DNA from: Entomoplasma ellychniae | Lineage (GTDB): Bacteria > Bacillota_I > Bacilli_A > Mycoplasmatales > Mycoplasmataceae | Reading direction: 5' to 3' | Assembly: GCF_002930155.1 (NCBI RefSeq) | Contig: NZ_PHND01000001.1 | Span: 824,010-888,009, forward strand | Length of the DNA: 64,000 nucleotides | In this document: positions 1 through 10,219 of the stretch, piece by piece | Layout of the letters: each line of letters opens with the position of its first letter | Numbering within the stretch: the stretch's first letter is position 1 | Position numbers and translations under genes: made by a program | Notes under the pieces: model-generated | Databases searched by the model: none | What the model saw: the letters and a program-made list of their open reading frames with translations, nothing else | What the model was told of the DNA's origin: nothing

Positions 1-244
1 TGAAGAAGACGAAGAGCATGTAAACATTGTTGCTTCAATCATTGTTGAACGCAAGTCTCAAAAAGGTATTATTATTGGCCATCAAGGTAAAAAAATATCT
101 GATATTCGTTATAAGTCAAAAAAACAAATTCAAGAACTATATGACAAAGAAATCACACTTGAACTTTTTGTGAAAGTCAAAGAAAATTGAAGAAGTTCAG
201 CATCATTAATTAAAAGATTGGGTTATGATAAGGATAAATATTAA
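1..244 (+). CDS. era: GTPase Era, C-terminal part (5' end outside window)
   Basis: The coding frame enters at base 2 and ends with TAA at 242-244. The roughly 80 visible residues form the KH-type RNA-binding tail of Era, the GTPase that binds the 3' end of 16S rRNA during 30S assembly. Visible KH features are the stretch around VERKSQKGIIIGHQGKKI (the GxxG-type loop) followed by an amphipathic helix and the characteristic KxxENWR near the end. The W is encoded by TGA, so code 4 is required. The gene is immediately followed by recO (ATG 2 bases after the stop), the usual neighbour in Firmicutes and Mollicutes. The G domain is not visible. Confidence 0.9.
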
Positions 245-246
245 TA

Positions 247-1044
247 ATGAGTGAAAGAGTTATTAAAGGCATTGTACTAAAAAGTTTTGATTTTCAAGAT
301 TTCGACAAAATTGTCACTATTTACTCTGATAAGTTTGGGAAAATGTCTTTTATAGCTTTAGGTGTTAATAAACCAACTTCTAAAAATATGTATTCATTAA
401 ATTCTTTTTCCTTTTCAGAATTTGAAATATTTAAATCAAGAAGTGTTTATTCATTGTCAAAGTTGAAAACAGGAAGATTGCTTGAATCCAATTTAGGTTT
501 AACTAAAATATATAATAATTACTTGTTTGCAAGCATTATAAGCACCATTATGTTGCAAGAACAGCATTTTATAGGTAAGAACTATACAATTTATAAAATG
601 CTTGAAAAAAGCATAAATAACATAGCTAATAATAAAAATCCTTTTTCAAATCTTGTTTGGTTTATTTTTTATATATTAAAATTTCTTGGTGGAGAATGAG
701 ATTTAAGTAAGTGTTATGTATGTAACCAAAAGAACCGTATATATAGAAGATTTGATTTCAGTAATTATGGTTTAGTTTGCGCTAATTGTTTTGACCCGTC
801 AAAAGAAGAAAAACAATCAGTTGAGTTTATTGATTATTTAATGAATTTACAAAAAAATACTTTTAATTCAATTTTTCATGAAAAAATGAATGTAGCTTAT
901 GAAATCATCTTATTAAGAGTTTTGTTAACATATTTGAAAGATGAAATTGGAATTTTTTCAAAATCAATAGATGAATTACTAGCCAAAGAAATATACAGGG
1001 AAAAAGAGTTTGTTGAGTACACTTATAATGTGTTGACAAATTAG
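247..1044 (+). CDS. recO: DNA repair protein RecO
   Basis: A 265-residue protein when TGA at 697 is read as Trp. The N-terminal OB-fold shows the family pattern (GIVLKSFDFQDFDKIVTIYS...G), followed by an alpha-helical domain. A zinc site is visible as C156-x2-C159 and C178-x2-C181. RecO loads RecA on SSB-coated ssDNA in the RecFOR pathway; RecR and RecF are not in this window. The start is ATG 247, 2 bases after era, so the two are probably cotranscribed and translationally coupled. Length and order are normal for the family. Confidence 0.92.
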
Positions 1045-1085
1045 TGTTTTAGTTTATTATTTAAATGAATATCAATAAATATGAA

Positions 1086-1117
1086 ATGTCAGCTTTGCCT
1101 GACTTTTGTATTTTTAT
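1086..1117 (+). terminator. Intrinsic terminator after recO
   Basis: A stem of GTCAG (1088-1092) and CTGAC (1099-1103) with a six-base loop is followed by a T-rich tract. It lies between recO and glyQS. A weak promoter for glyQS may overlap it (TTTGCC 1094-1099, 17 bases, TATAAA 1117-1122), followed by a short leader without an obvious Shine-Dalgarno sequence. Confidence 0.55.
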
Positions 1118-1138
1118 ATAAATAGAAATTAGGTTAAA

Positions 1139-2497
1139 ATGGACGAATTAATTAATCATCTTAAAAGTCAAGGCTTTATTTTTCAAGGATCTGAAATATA
1201 CGGAGGGCTTGCTAATTCATGAGATTATGGTCCGTTGGGTGTTGAATTAAAAAATAAGTTAAAAAAAGCTTGATGAGATCATTTTGTAAGAAATAATCCT
1301 TTAAATGTTGGTTTAGATAGTTCTATTATATTGAATCCAAAAGTTTGGCAAGCCAGTGGTCATATTGATGGGTTTAATGATCCATTAATTGACTGCAAAA
1401 ACTGTCACAGTAGATGAAGAGCGGATAAATTAATTGAAGAGTTTGATTCAAGTATTAATTCAGGTATCATGAATGAAAAAGATATTAAAGATTTTATTTA
1501 TAAAAATCAAATAAAATGCCCTAAGTGTGGTTCATGTGATTATACTGAAATTAGAAAATTTGCTTTGATGTTCAAAACAAATCAAGGCGTGCTAGAAGAT
1601 TCTGCATCATCTGTTTATTTAAGACCAGAAACTGCTCAAGGTATTTTTATAAACTTTAAAAATATTCAAAGATCTTTAAGAAAAAAATTACCTTTTGGAG
1701 TTGGACAAATTGGTAAATCTTTTAGAAATGAAATTACACCGGGAAACTTTATATTTAGAACCAGAGAGTTTGAACAAATGGAGTTAGAATTCTTTTTTAA
1801 TGAAAATGATGAAAATGATTGATATAAGTATTGAGTTAATGAAGTGGATTGATTTTTGCAAAATGTTATTAAAATTAAAAAAGAAAATTATAGAATTAGA
1901 GAACACGAACAAGATGAGTTAGCACATTATTCAAAAGCGACAAGCGACATTGAATTTAAATTTCCGTTTGGTTGAGGTGAACTTTGGGGTATTGCTCATA
2001 GAGGAAATTTTGATTTGACAGTTCACAAAGAATTGTCAAAAGAAGATTTGACTTATTTAAATCCTATAGATAATACAAAAATTATACCAAGTGTTATTGA
2101 GCCTTCAGTTGGAGTTGAAAGATTAATACTGGCTTTATTATGTCAAGCATATGAAGAAGAAAAAATCGATGAAAGTAATTCTAGAATAGTGATGAAATTA
2201 CCTAATAATATTGTTCCTTATCAAATTGCTATCATGCCATTACAAAAACAACAATCAGAAGAAGCAAATAAATTATTTAAAGATCTAATTGTTGATTTTG
2301 ATGCTACTTATGATGAAACTGGAAATATTGGTAAAAGGTATAGAAGACAAGATGCTATAGGAACTCCTTTGGTTATTACTTGTGATTTCGACTCACAAGA
2401 AGATAACAGTGTAACTGTAAGATTTAGAGATTCTATGAAACAAGAAAGAGTCTCAAAAGATAAGTTAAAAGATTTTTTGAAATTTAATTTAGCTTAA
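1139..2497 (+). CDS. glyQS: Glycyl-tRNA synthetase, homodimeric type
   Basis: A 452-residue class II synthetase that charges tRNA-Gly. The N-terminal signature GLANSWDYGPLG is at about residues 24-34. A zinc ribbon insertion has CxxC at about 87-90 and CPKC..C at about 127-132. The class II region [14 protein letters not shown] starts at about 162, and motif 3 ([10 protein letters not shown]) is near 325. The C-terminal anticodon-binding domain contains [16 protein letters not shown]. The start ATG 1139 gives the canonical [23 protein letters not shown] opening, though no good Shine-Dalgarno is present. A tRNA-Gly(TCC) gene lies at 20,537 in the same window. The enzyme is the single-chain type used by Mollicutes, not the alpha2beta2 glyQ/glyS form. 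Confidence 0.95.
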
Positions 2498-2515
2498 AAG
2501 AGAGGCGGTGGTTTT

Positions 2516-4369
2516 ATGTTGCCAAAAGAAGTTATTGATGATATTGTTGCAAAAACAGAAATTGTAAGTGTTGTTGGAGAGAGAATAACACTTGTGAAAA
2601 AAGGTCGAAACTTTTGAGCAGTATGCCCTTTTCACCAAGATACTAGTCCCTCAATGTCAGTTAGTAATGAAAAAAGGATTTACAAATGCTTTTCTTGCCA
2701 AGAAAGTGGTAACGTTATTGAGTTTGTTAAAAAATTTGATAATATTAGTTTTAACAAAGCAATTGAGAAAATTGCAAAATTCATAAATTTTGATATAAGT
2801 CAATATCAAAAAAAATTAAGCACCATTCAAAATAATCTTTTAAGCAAAATATATAAACTAAACTCTGAAGCTATGTCTTTTTTTAAATCAGGTTTAGCTA
2901 CAAAAGATGGTAAATCAGCTATTGAATATCTAAAAAGCAGAAACATAAATCTTCAGCAAATAGACAAATTCAATATTGGATATATTTCAAAACAATCAAA
3001 CTTAGCCCAACACCTGATGGATAAGGGATTTGAATTAAAAGATATTATTGAGTCTGGTTTGGGTAATTATGATGAAAATAATAAAAAAATAAAAAATATT
3101 TTTTCAGATCGAATTATTTTCGCAATAACAGATGAACAAAATAATGTGATTGGCTTTAGTGGTAGAAAAATTGAAGATAAGTCAGAAAGACCTAAATACT
3201 TAAACACTAAAGAAACTGAAGTTTTTCAAAAAAGAAAAATTGCTTATAACTTTTTATCCGCTAGCAAAAATGCCAGAATTAAAAAAGAAATAATAATTTT
3301 AGAAGGATATATGGATGTTATAAGTATGTGTGGTGCTGGTATTGATAATGTTATTGCATTAATGGGAACATCACTTTCAAGTTTTCACATTAAGTTATTC
3401 AAAACAATTAAAGATTGTGAAGTTAAAATATTTTTGGATGGTGATAAACCAGGTGTTGAAGCAAGTATAAAAGCTGCTAGTTTATTAATTGCAAATAAAA
3501 TTAAAACATCAATAGTCTACAACATTACTACTAATGATCCTGATGAACTTATAAATCAAAATAAAAAAGATTTAGTTTTAAAAATGATAAGCGAATCAAT
3601 TGAACCTTTAGAATTTGTAATTAAACAATTATGAAAATCAACTGATTCTAATAATTATGATTCTATTGCTAAATTTATTTCTTTGGTAGCTAATTTTGTT
3701 TTAAGTGCAAATAATCAAATACTTTATGATAAATCACTTGAGTTAATTCAAGATATATCTAAAGTTTCAAAGCCTGCTATAATTGAAATATTTAAGTCTA
3801 AAAGAAATTTTACAACTCATTCTAATAAAAATGAAAGTTTGGATGAACCAAAAAATCCAATTGATAAATCATTTAATAAAAGTGTTGAAAATAAGATAAG
3901 AGGATATCAAAATAGTGAAAATGCAATATTGCAAGAATTATTAAAAAGTAATCAGCATTTGAATTATATAAAGAAAAATATTTCAGATATTGAATTAAAA
4001 AATCAAGATAGTAGACATTTAATTCAAAAGGTTTTAAAAATATATGAAAACAATATAGGTATTTCTTCAAAAGAAATGTTGAATAAATTGCAAAGTGAAA
4101 ATTCACCGCAGCTTAACGAAATAATTGAGTCAATAATTAATTCATTAGACTTTCAAATGCAATATTCAGATCCATTAAAAAGGTTAGATGATGCTTTTAT
4201 TAAGATTAAAGAAAGACATAATGAAGAAGATATTTTTGAAATAAAACAACAATTGAACAAAAAAGAAATAACCGTTCTTGAAAGAGAAAAACTAACAAAT
4301 ACATTAAATGCAAGAATTGCAATGAGAAAAAAATTTAAATTAAATTTTTTAAAACAGGGAGAAAAATAA
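2516..4369 (+). CDS. dnaG: DNA primase DnaG
   Basis: A 617-residue primase synthesising RNA primers at the replication fork. The CHC2-type zinc finger is at the N-terminus (CPFH at about 37-40, CFSC at about 58-61). The TOPRIM catalytic core carries EGYMD (about 263), ALMGTS and FLDGDKPG. The C-terminal part, to residue 617, is the helicase-interaction region and is poorly conserved. The start is ATG 2516, after a purine-rich AGAGGCGG Shine-Dalgarno. The stop overlaps the rpoD start by one base (TAATG), forming the classical macromolecular-synthesis operon dnaG-rpoD. Confidence 0.95.
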
Positions 4370-5796
4370 TGAAAAAATATAATGACAAAGCTAAACTATC
4401 TTCAATAAAAACTATAGATGAGTTTTTAAAATATACAATTCAATGAGCCAAAGCAAATAATAATGAAATAACATCTGAAGAAGTTCAAAAAGAATTTAGT
4501 AAAATTTTTGTAAATGCTAGTGACAATGAGTATGAAAAAATATTAGAAGAAGTTCAAAAAAATGGAATTTCATTTATTGACCTTGAAGAAGATGATATTG
4601 ATTTGGATGAAGATTTAGAAAAAATTGCTTTAATTGAAGATATCGAAGATAAAACAATAGAAGATGATTCTGATTCTGTAGATGATTTAATTGGTGAAAG
4701 AAGAGGTCCTGGAAGAAGACCTAAAGATTCAGGTAACACTAAGTATAGAGTCGGAAGTATTTCAAATGAAACTAAAATTCAAGATATTATTAAAACATAC
4801 TTTTCAGCTATTGGACAGACAAAAATTTTAAGCAAAGATCAAGAGACTGTTTATGCTAAACTTGCAAAATCTAATATTCCTGAAGAAATTAAAGAAGGAA
4901 GAGAAATGTTGATTACTTCTAACTTGAAGTTGGTTATATCAGTTGCTAGAAAACATTTAAATAGAGGATTAGATTTTGCTGATTTAATAGAAGAAGGAAA
5001 TATTGGTTTAATTAAGGCTGTTGATAAATTTGATTATTTAAAGGGTTTTAAATTTTCAACATATGCAACCTGATGAATTCGCCAAGCAATAACAAGAGCT
5101 ATTGCGGATCAAGCAAGAACTATTAGAATACCAGTTCATATGGTTGAAACAATTAATAAACTTGCAAGAATTGAAAGACAACTAACTCAAGAATTAGGTA
5201 GAGAACCAACATTTTTAGAAATTGCTGAAAGAATGGGTGGAGATATTACTCCTGAAAAAGTTGTTGAAATTAAAAAAATAGCAGTAGAACCTGTAAGTTT
5301 AGAAAAACCATTTGGCGATGAAGACGATACTCATTTTGGTGATTTTGTTGAAGATAAAGACATGGTTTCACCTTCTGACTTTACTGAAAAGGAGGTATTA
5401 AGAAATATTTTTGACAAAATATTTGAAGAAATGCCAGCAAGAGAAGAAAAAGTTATAAGAATGAGATATGGGATTGTACCAACAAAAGTTAGAACTTTGA
5501 TAAGACTTGCTGAAGAAAGTGGCGATACAACTTCTGAAGAATTAAAAAAAGATATTGCAAAATTTGATATTCATTTAGAAACCCCTGTAGAAAAAATCAG
5601 AACAATTCAATCTAAAATCATTCAAGAGCATTTATTAAAATACGAAGCTTCAAAAACATTACAAGAAGTTGGTATTGAATTAAATGTTACAAGAGAAAGA
5701 ATTAGACAAATAGAAAATAAAACAATTAGAAAATTAAAACAACCAACATCAAATAATAAGACTGGAAAAGTTTTAAAAGAATTTTATAAAGGATAA
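4369..5796 (+). CDS. rpoD: RNA polymerase primary sigma factor SigA/RpoD
   Basis: A 475-residue housekeeping sigma-70 factor. It has an acidic low-complexity region at about 60-110. Region 1.2/2 follows with [12 protein letters not shown] and the -10-recognition stretch [15 protein letters not shown] (W codons are TGA). Region 3 then follows, and region 4 has the -35 helix [18 protein letters not shown] near the C-terminus. An oddity: between RMRYGI (about 363-369) and TLQEVG (about 430-435), where typical RpoD has only a few residues, there are about 60 residues, so sigma region 4.1 carries an insertion of about 50. The start overlaps the dnaG stop by one base, so translation is coupled. Confidence 0.95.
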
Positions 5797-5798
5797 GT

Positions 5799-6485
5799 AT
5801 GTTAAGTAAAAGATTGAGTAAGGTGGCAGATTTAATTAATGACTGTAATAATGTTGCAGATATTGGAACTGATCATGCTTATTTACCCATTTTTTTAGTG
5901 CAAAACAGTAAAGCTAAGTGTGCATTTGCAATTGATGTAAATAGCGAACCATTAGCAGAAGCTTTAAAAAACATTCAATTAGCAAACTTAACAAATAAAA
6001 TAACAACAATCAAAAGTAACGGATTTGATTTTATAAATAATAAAGATATTAGTTTAGATGTAGTTACAATTTGTGGATTAGGCTCTCCTACCATAGTTAA
6101 TATTTTGTCATCTTGAAAAAAACCACAAGGTCAAATTATAGTTTGTTCTAACACAGAAGTTTCTCCTATAAGACAATGAGCTTTTAAAAATAATTTTGAA
6201 ATATTATTTGAAGACTTTTTTGTTGATCAAAAAAAACATTATTGATTGCTGCAAATAAGTACAGAGTTCAAAAGTTCAATTTTAAAAAAAGATTTACTGC
6301 TTGGAAATAAAAATTATTTTATAAATAATCAAAATTATTTATTTTACTTAAATAATGAAATTAATAAATATAAAAGTATACTTTTAAAATTGAATAAAAA
6401 AAATCATAGCGAACAATATAAAAAGACTGTTAAAAAAATAAAATTAATAGAAGGTTATGTAAATGCAATTAATAAAATTAGCTAA
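5799..6485 (+). CDS. trmK: tRNA (adenine(22)-N1)-methyltransferase TrmK
   Basis: A 228-residue SAM-dependent methyltransferase that makes m1A22 in tRNA. SAM motif I is VADIGTDHAYLPIFLV at about residues 19-34. The acidic SAM-binding position follows (FAIDVNSEP), then the family region CGLGSPTIVNIL. The C-terminal half is a Lys-rich coiled coil. It starts 2 bases after rpoD and overlaps the Nif3-like gene that follows, the standard Firmicute order rpoD-trmK-nif3. Confidence 0.9.
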
Positions 6486-7254
6486 ATATTTAGAAAAAAA
6501 GTTTCCTTCAAATAAAGCTGGAGAATGAGATAAAGTAGGGTTTCAGTTATTTGATAAAAAAATGATTAATTTTGAACAAGAAATTTCCAATATTTTTATT
6601 ACCTTGGACTTAACATCAGGTTCTTTTGAAGAAATTAAAAAAACTAAACCTAATTTTATAATCACAAGACATCCATTTATATTTAAAGAATTAGATAAAG
6701 AAAAAAAGAACCCTTTTAAAAAAGAGGTTATTAAATATTTAAAAAATAATAATGTATTGGTTTTTTCTATTCACACAAATTATGATTATTGTGCCTATCA
6801 AACTTTTATAGAAATTGCATGTAGTGATTTTGAAGTTAAAAAAATAGAAAAACCTAATTCACAAAAAGATTTTTTAGAAATTAAATTTAAAAAAAGTATC
6901 AACCAAAATGAGTTAATAAAAAAACTTAAAAAAACTTTTGAAACTGATGATATTCAAATAAGCAAAAATATTGTTATGCAAGAACTCATTGATAATATAT
7001 ATATTAATCAAGGAAGCGGTGCATCATCTATATCAAATAATAGTTTATCTGACTGCACATTTGTAACTGGAGAAGCCAAATGAAGTGATTGAATTTATGC
7101 TAATGACAATAATGTTAAGTTAATAACTGTGGGTCATTATATGGAAAATTACTTTATTCAAGATTTAAATAAAAAACTATCAGATAATTTTAAAGATTTA
7201 AAAATAAAAAGTTATGATATAACTAATCAATATAAAAAGTACAAGGAGAATTAA
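6463..7254 (+). CDS. Nif3-like dinuclear metal centre protein (DUF34)
   Basis: A 263-residue member of the Nif3/YqfO family. Conserved metal-binding positions are visible: RHPFIF, SIHTNYD (about residues 107-113), and the C-terminal TGEAKW and GHYMEN that complete the di-metal site. The biochemical role of the family is unsettled (GTP cyclohydrolase-like hydrolase activity has been proposed). It overlaps the end of trmK by 23 bases and is followed one base later by the DEAD-box helicase, so it sits in the same transcription unit. Confidence 0.88.
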
Positions 7255-7255
7255 A

Positions 7256-8617
7256 ATGTCATTTTCAAATTTTGGTTTTAAAAAATTTATTAACGACACT
7301 TTAGTTGAAATAGATTTTTTTAACCCAACAAAAATTCAAGAAAAGATTATTCCATTAATCAAAAAACATCAAAATGTTGTTGCCTTATCACACACAGGAA
7401 CTGGAAAAACTCATGCTTTTTTATTGCCTATTTTAAATAATTTAAAAGATAAAGAAAAACAACAAACTCAAGCCTTAATCTTAGCTCCAACAAGAGAGTT
7501 AGCAAAACAAATTTTTGACAATATAAAACCATTTATAAAAAATAAGCCAGAAATAAAAGCATCATTGTTTATTGGTGGAGAAGATATAAATAAACAAATT
7601 GCTCACTTAGAAAAAACACAGCCAACAATAGCAGTAGGAACACCAACTAGAATTAAAGAACTTTATGAAGCAAATAGTTTAAAAGTAACAACATCTGATT
7701 TTATTGTAATTGATGAATGTGATATGATTTTTGAACTTGGTTTTTTTGAAGAAGTAGATTTTATAATTTCAAAAGCTAAAAAGGATATAAAAATATCTCT
7801 ATTTAGCGCAACTATTTCTGAACAATTTCAAATATTTGTTAAAAAATATTTGAAAAATTCTCATTTTGTAGATGTAACAAATAATGATAAAACAACTAAA
7901 AATATCAAGCATATTTTGATTGATACTAAAAATAAAGAAATAGAATTATTTTTATCAAGTGTTGTAAAATCAATTAACCCATTTTTATGCTTAGTTTTTA
8001 TTAATCAAAAAGATGAAGTTGAAAAGTATGTTAAATTAATTCGCCTAATAACAAATGAGCATGTAGGTGAATTGCATGGAGATTTACAACCAAGAACAAG
8101 AATGAATATGCTTAAAAAAATTAAGAACAATGAATTCAAGTATGTTGTGGCAACTGATGTTGCTGCTAGAGGTGTTGATATTGACGGTGTTAGTCATGTT
8201 ATATCGATTGATTTACCAATTGATTTATCATATTATGTACATAGAAGTGGTAGAACAGGCAGGGGCAAAATGACTGGTGAAAGCTATGTGTTATATAATG
8301 TCCAAAATCAATCTAAAATAGAGAGTTTACAAAAAAGTGGAATAACTTTTATGATGACAAAAATCGCTAATGATGCTTTAATTGAAGTTAAACAAAAAAA
8401 ATCTAAAAAAATTAATAATTATGAAAATTTAGATGATGATTCTAAAAAAGTAATTGCTAAATATTCTAATCAAAAAGTTAAACCAGGGTATAAAAAGAAA
8501 CGTAAAATTGAGTTAGAAGATATAAAAAAGAAAAAGCGTCGTGAACATATTAAAAAAAGTATTGATAAAATTAAAAAAGAAAAATACAGAAAACGTCGTG
8601 AAGAAATTTTTGATTAA
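7256..8617 (+). CDS. DEAD-box ATP-dependent RNA helicase (CshA/CshB-like)
   Basis: A 453-residue SF2 RNA helicase. Motifs in order are: Q motif (FNPTKIQEK), I (SHTGTGKT, about 44-51), Ia (PTRELAKQ), Ib (TPTR), II (DECD rather than DEAD), III (SAT), V (ATDVAARGVDID) and VI (HRSGRTGR). The last 60 residues are almost purely Lys/Arg/Glu, an RNA-binding tail. No TGA-Trp codon occurs. A good Shine-Dalgarno (AAGGAG, about 7243) inside the end of the Nif3 gene precedes ATG 7256. It probably acts in mRNA decay or cold ribosome assembly, as for Csh helicases. The DECD box is a minor variant known in the family. Confidence 0.9.
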   Translation: MSFSNFGFKKFINDTLVEIDFFNPTKIQEKIIPLIKKHQNVVALSHTGTGKTHAFLLPILNNLKDKEKQQTQALILAPTRELAKQIFDNIKPFIKNKPEIKASLFIGGEDINKQIAHLEKTQPTIAVGTPTRIKELYEANSLKVTTSDFIVIDECDMIFELGFFEEVDFIISKAKKDIKISLFSATISEQFQIFVKKYLKNSHFVDVTNNDKTTKNIKHILIDTKNKEIELFLSSVVKSINPFLCLVFINQKDEVEKYVKLIRLITNEHVGELHGDLQPRTRMNMLKKIKNNEFKYVVATDVAARGVDIDGVSHVISIDLPIDLSYYVHRSGRTGRGKMTGESYVLYNVQNQSKIESLQKSGITFMMTKIANDALIEVKQKKSKKINNYENLDDDSKKVIAKYSNQKVKPGYKKKRKIELEDIKKKKRREHIKKSIDKIKKEKYRKRREEIFD

Positions 8618-8627
8618 GGGTTAAAAA

Positions 8628-10154
8628 ATGACAAAAAAAAGAAGGGTCAAGATTTATTCTTATAATGGCAAAAAACTTTTATCATTAACTGAACAAGAAA
8701 TTCATGAAATAAAAACTGATGAACGTTTTGATAAAATTCATGAGAATGAATTTTTTAAAGCAAAACATCGCTATGAAGTAAAACATTACTATTCATCATT
8801 ATTTTGAAGAGATTTATTATGAATTGTTTTAGCTGCTATGTTAACAACTATTGCTGTAGATTTTTTTATATCAGTTAGTGGTGGTGCTGGGTTGTTTCCT
8901 GGAGGTTTTGGAGCTATTGCAAGATTTTTTTCGATTTTAATAAATAACACTTTAAAAATACCATCATCCACTACTTATTTTTTGATTTACTTCATGATAA
9001 ATGTCCCTTTAGCAATATTTGGATATTTTAAAATCGGTGGTAGATTTGCAATTTCAACTATAATATATTTAGTTCTAACAATTATATTTGACTTAATTAT
9101 TCAAAATACACCATATATAAACCCAAATGACTTACCTTTATTAATACCAATTGGAACTCTTTTTAAAACATCTACAATGGGATCAATGGTTTTATGATTA
9201 TTTGTTTTTGCAGTTTTTGCAGGAATCATTAATGGAATTGCATACTCAATGACTTACAGAGCTGGAGCATCAACTGGTGGATCAGATTGAGTTAGTTATT
9301 ATTATTCAGTTAAAAAAGACAAAAGCATAGGCATGATTAATGTTCGAATTAACATTTGTACTTTAATTACAATTATTATTTTAAATACTTTAATTATGCA
9401 AACAAAAGATATTGAAGCTTCATTTAAAATGAATCAAATATATTATCAGTTTAAAGATTTTGAAAGTTTAAAAAACACTAATTTTTGAAATGAAGTTTCA
9501 ACCATAGCACAAAACAATAAAGAAAAGTACAAAGACATTGTATTTATTAAACCAGAAAATTTTAAAGATCAATGACTAAAAGCTACAGAAATTATTGCAA
9601 GAAATCATGATTTTGATGATGCTTATTCAAAGTCAATGATAAATTGACTCAAATTTAAATTTATTTTTGGGCCATCTTTATTTTCATCATTAATATTAAT
9701 TATTGTTCAAGGTATAACTGTAGATAAAAGTTATCCCAAAAATAAAGTCATGAACGTTATGATATCAACTTCAAAAAATCAAGAAGTACAACAGTATTTA
9801 TATAATATAGGATATAACAATAATGTTTTTGTATGACAAACTAAAACTTCTAAAAAAAATGCATTCTCAGATCAAGAACAAGATTTACTTATGATTAGTC
9901 TACCATTATTGTATTGAAGAAGAATAGAACAACATTTACTGAATATTGATGAAGATATGATTCTTAACATTACAGGAACTCAGTCAGTCAAAGGTAAACA
10001 TTTTAGTTATAAGTTAGATAATGAAACAAGAGATAGAGCGCTTAGTGAGGAAATGGTTGCTAATTTAAAAATAATGAAAAAGATTGAAAATGAGTCAATT
10101 ATTAAGACTTATAATAAAATCCAAAAAGCAAATAAATATAAAAATAATGTATAA
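8628..10154 (+). CDS. YitT/DUF2179 family membrane protein
   Basis: A 508-residue multi-spanning membrane protein. After a charged cytoplasmic head of about 65 residues come hydrophobic segments beginning LLWIVLAAMLTTIAVDFFI. The YitT-type motif GASTGGSDWVSYY lies in the middle, and a DUF2179 cytoplasmic domain ends near MILNITGTQSVKGKHF. The extracytoplasmic or loop insertion around residues 270-340 makes it longer than YitT of Bacillus (about 280 residues). Function in the family is unknown (a transporter role is often assumed). It starts 10 bases after the helicase and is terminated by a hairpin overlapping its stop codon. Confidence 0.8.
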
Positions 10155-10190
10155 TCTAAATAGATTATATTTTTTTATTTTTTTTAATCT
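10151..10190 (+). terminator. Intrinsic terminator after the YitT-like gene
   Basis: A perfect 7-bp stem, ATAATCT (10151-10157) and AGATTAT (10162-10168), with an AAAT loop, is followed by ATTTTTTTATTTTTTTT. The stem begins inside the stop codon of the YitT-like gene. It separates the era-to-yitT block from secDF. Confidence 0.8.
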
Positions 10191-10219
10191 AAATAAACCT
10201 TTAAAGGAGAATAGTTTGA

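Noticed and set aside
697..699. TGA 'stop' inside recO and dozens of similar interruptions in other genes
   Set aside because: They fall at conserved Trp positions and the frames continue with family motifs; this is code 4, not decay.
4554..4739. Minus-strand Ser-rich frame inside rpoD
   Set aside because: A shadow of the acidic GAA/GAT-rich region of rpoD; no start signal or family.
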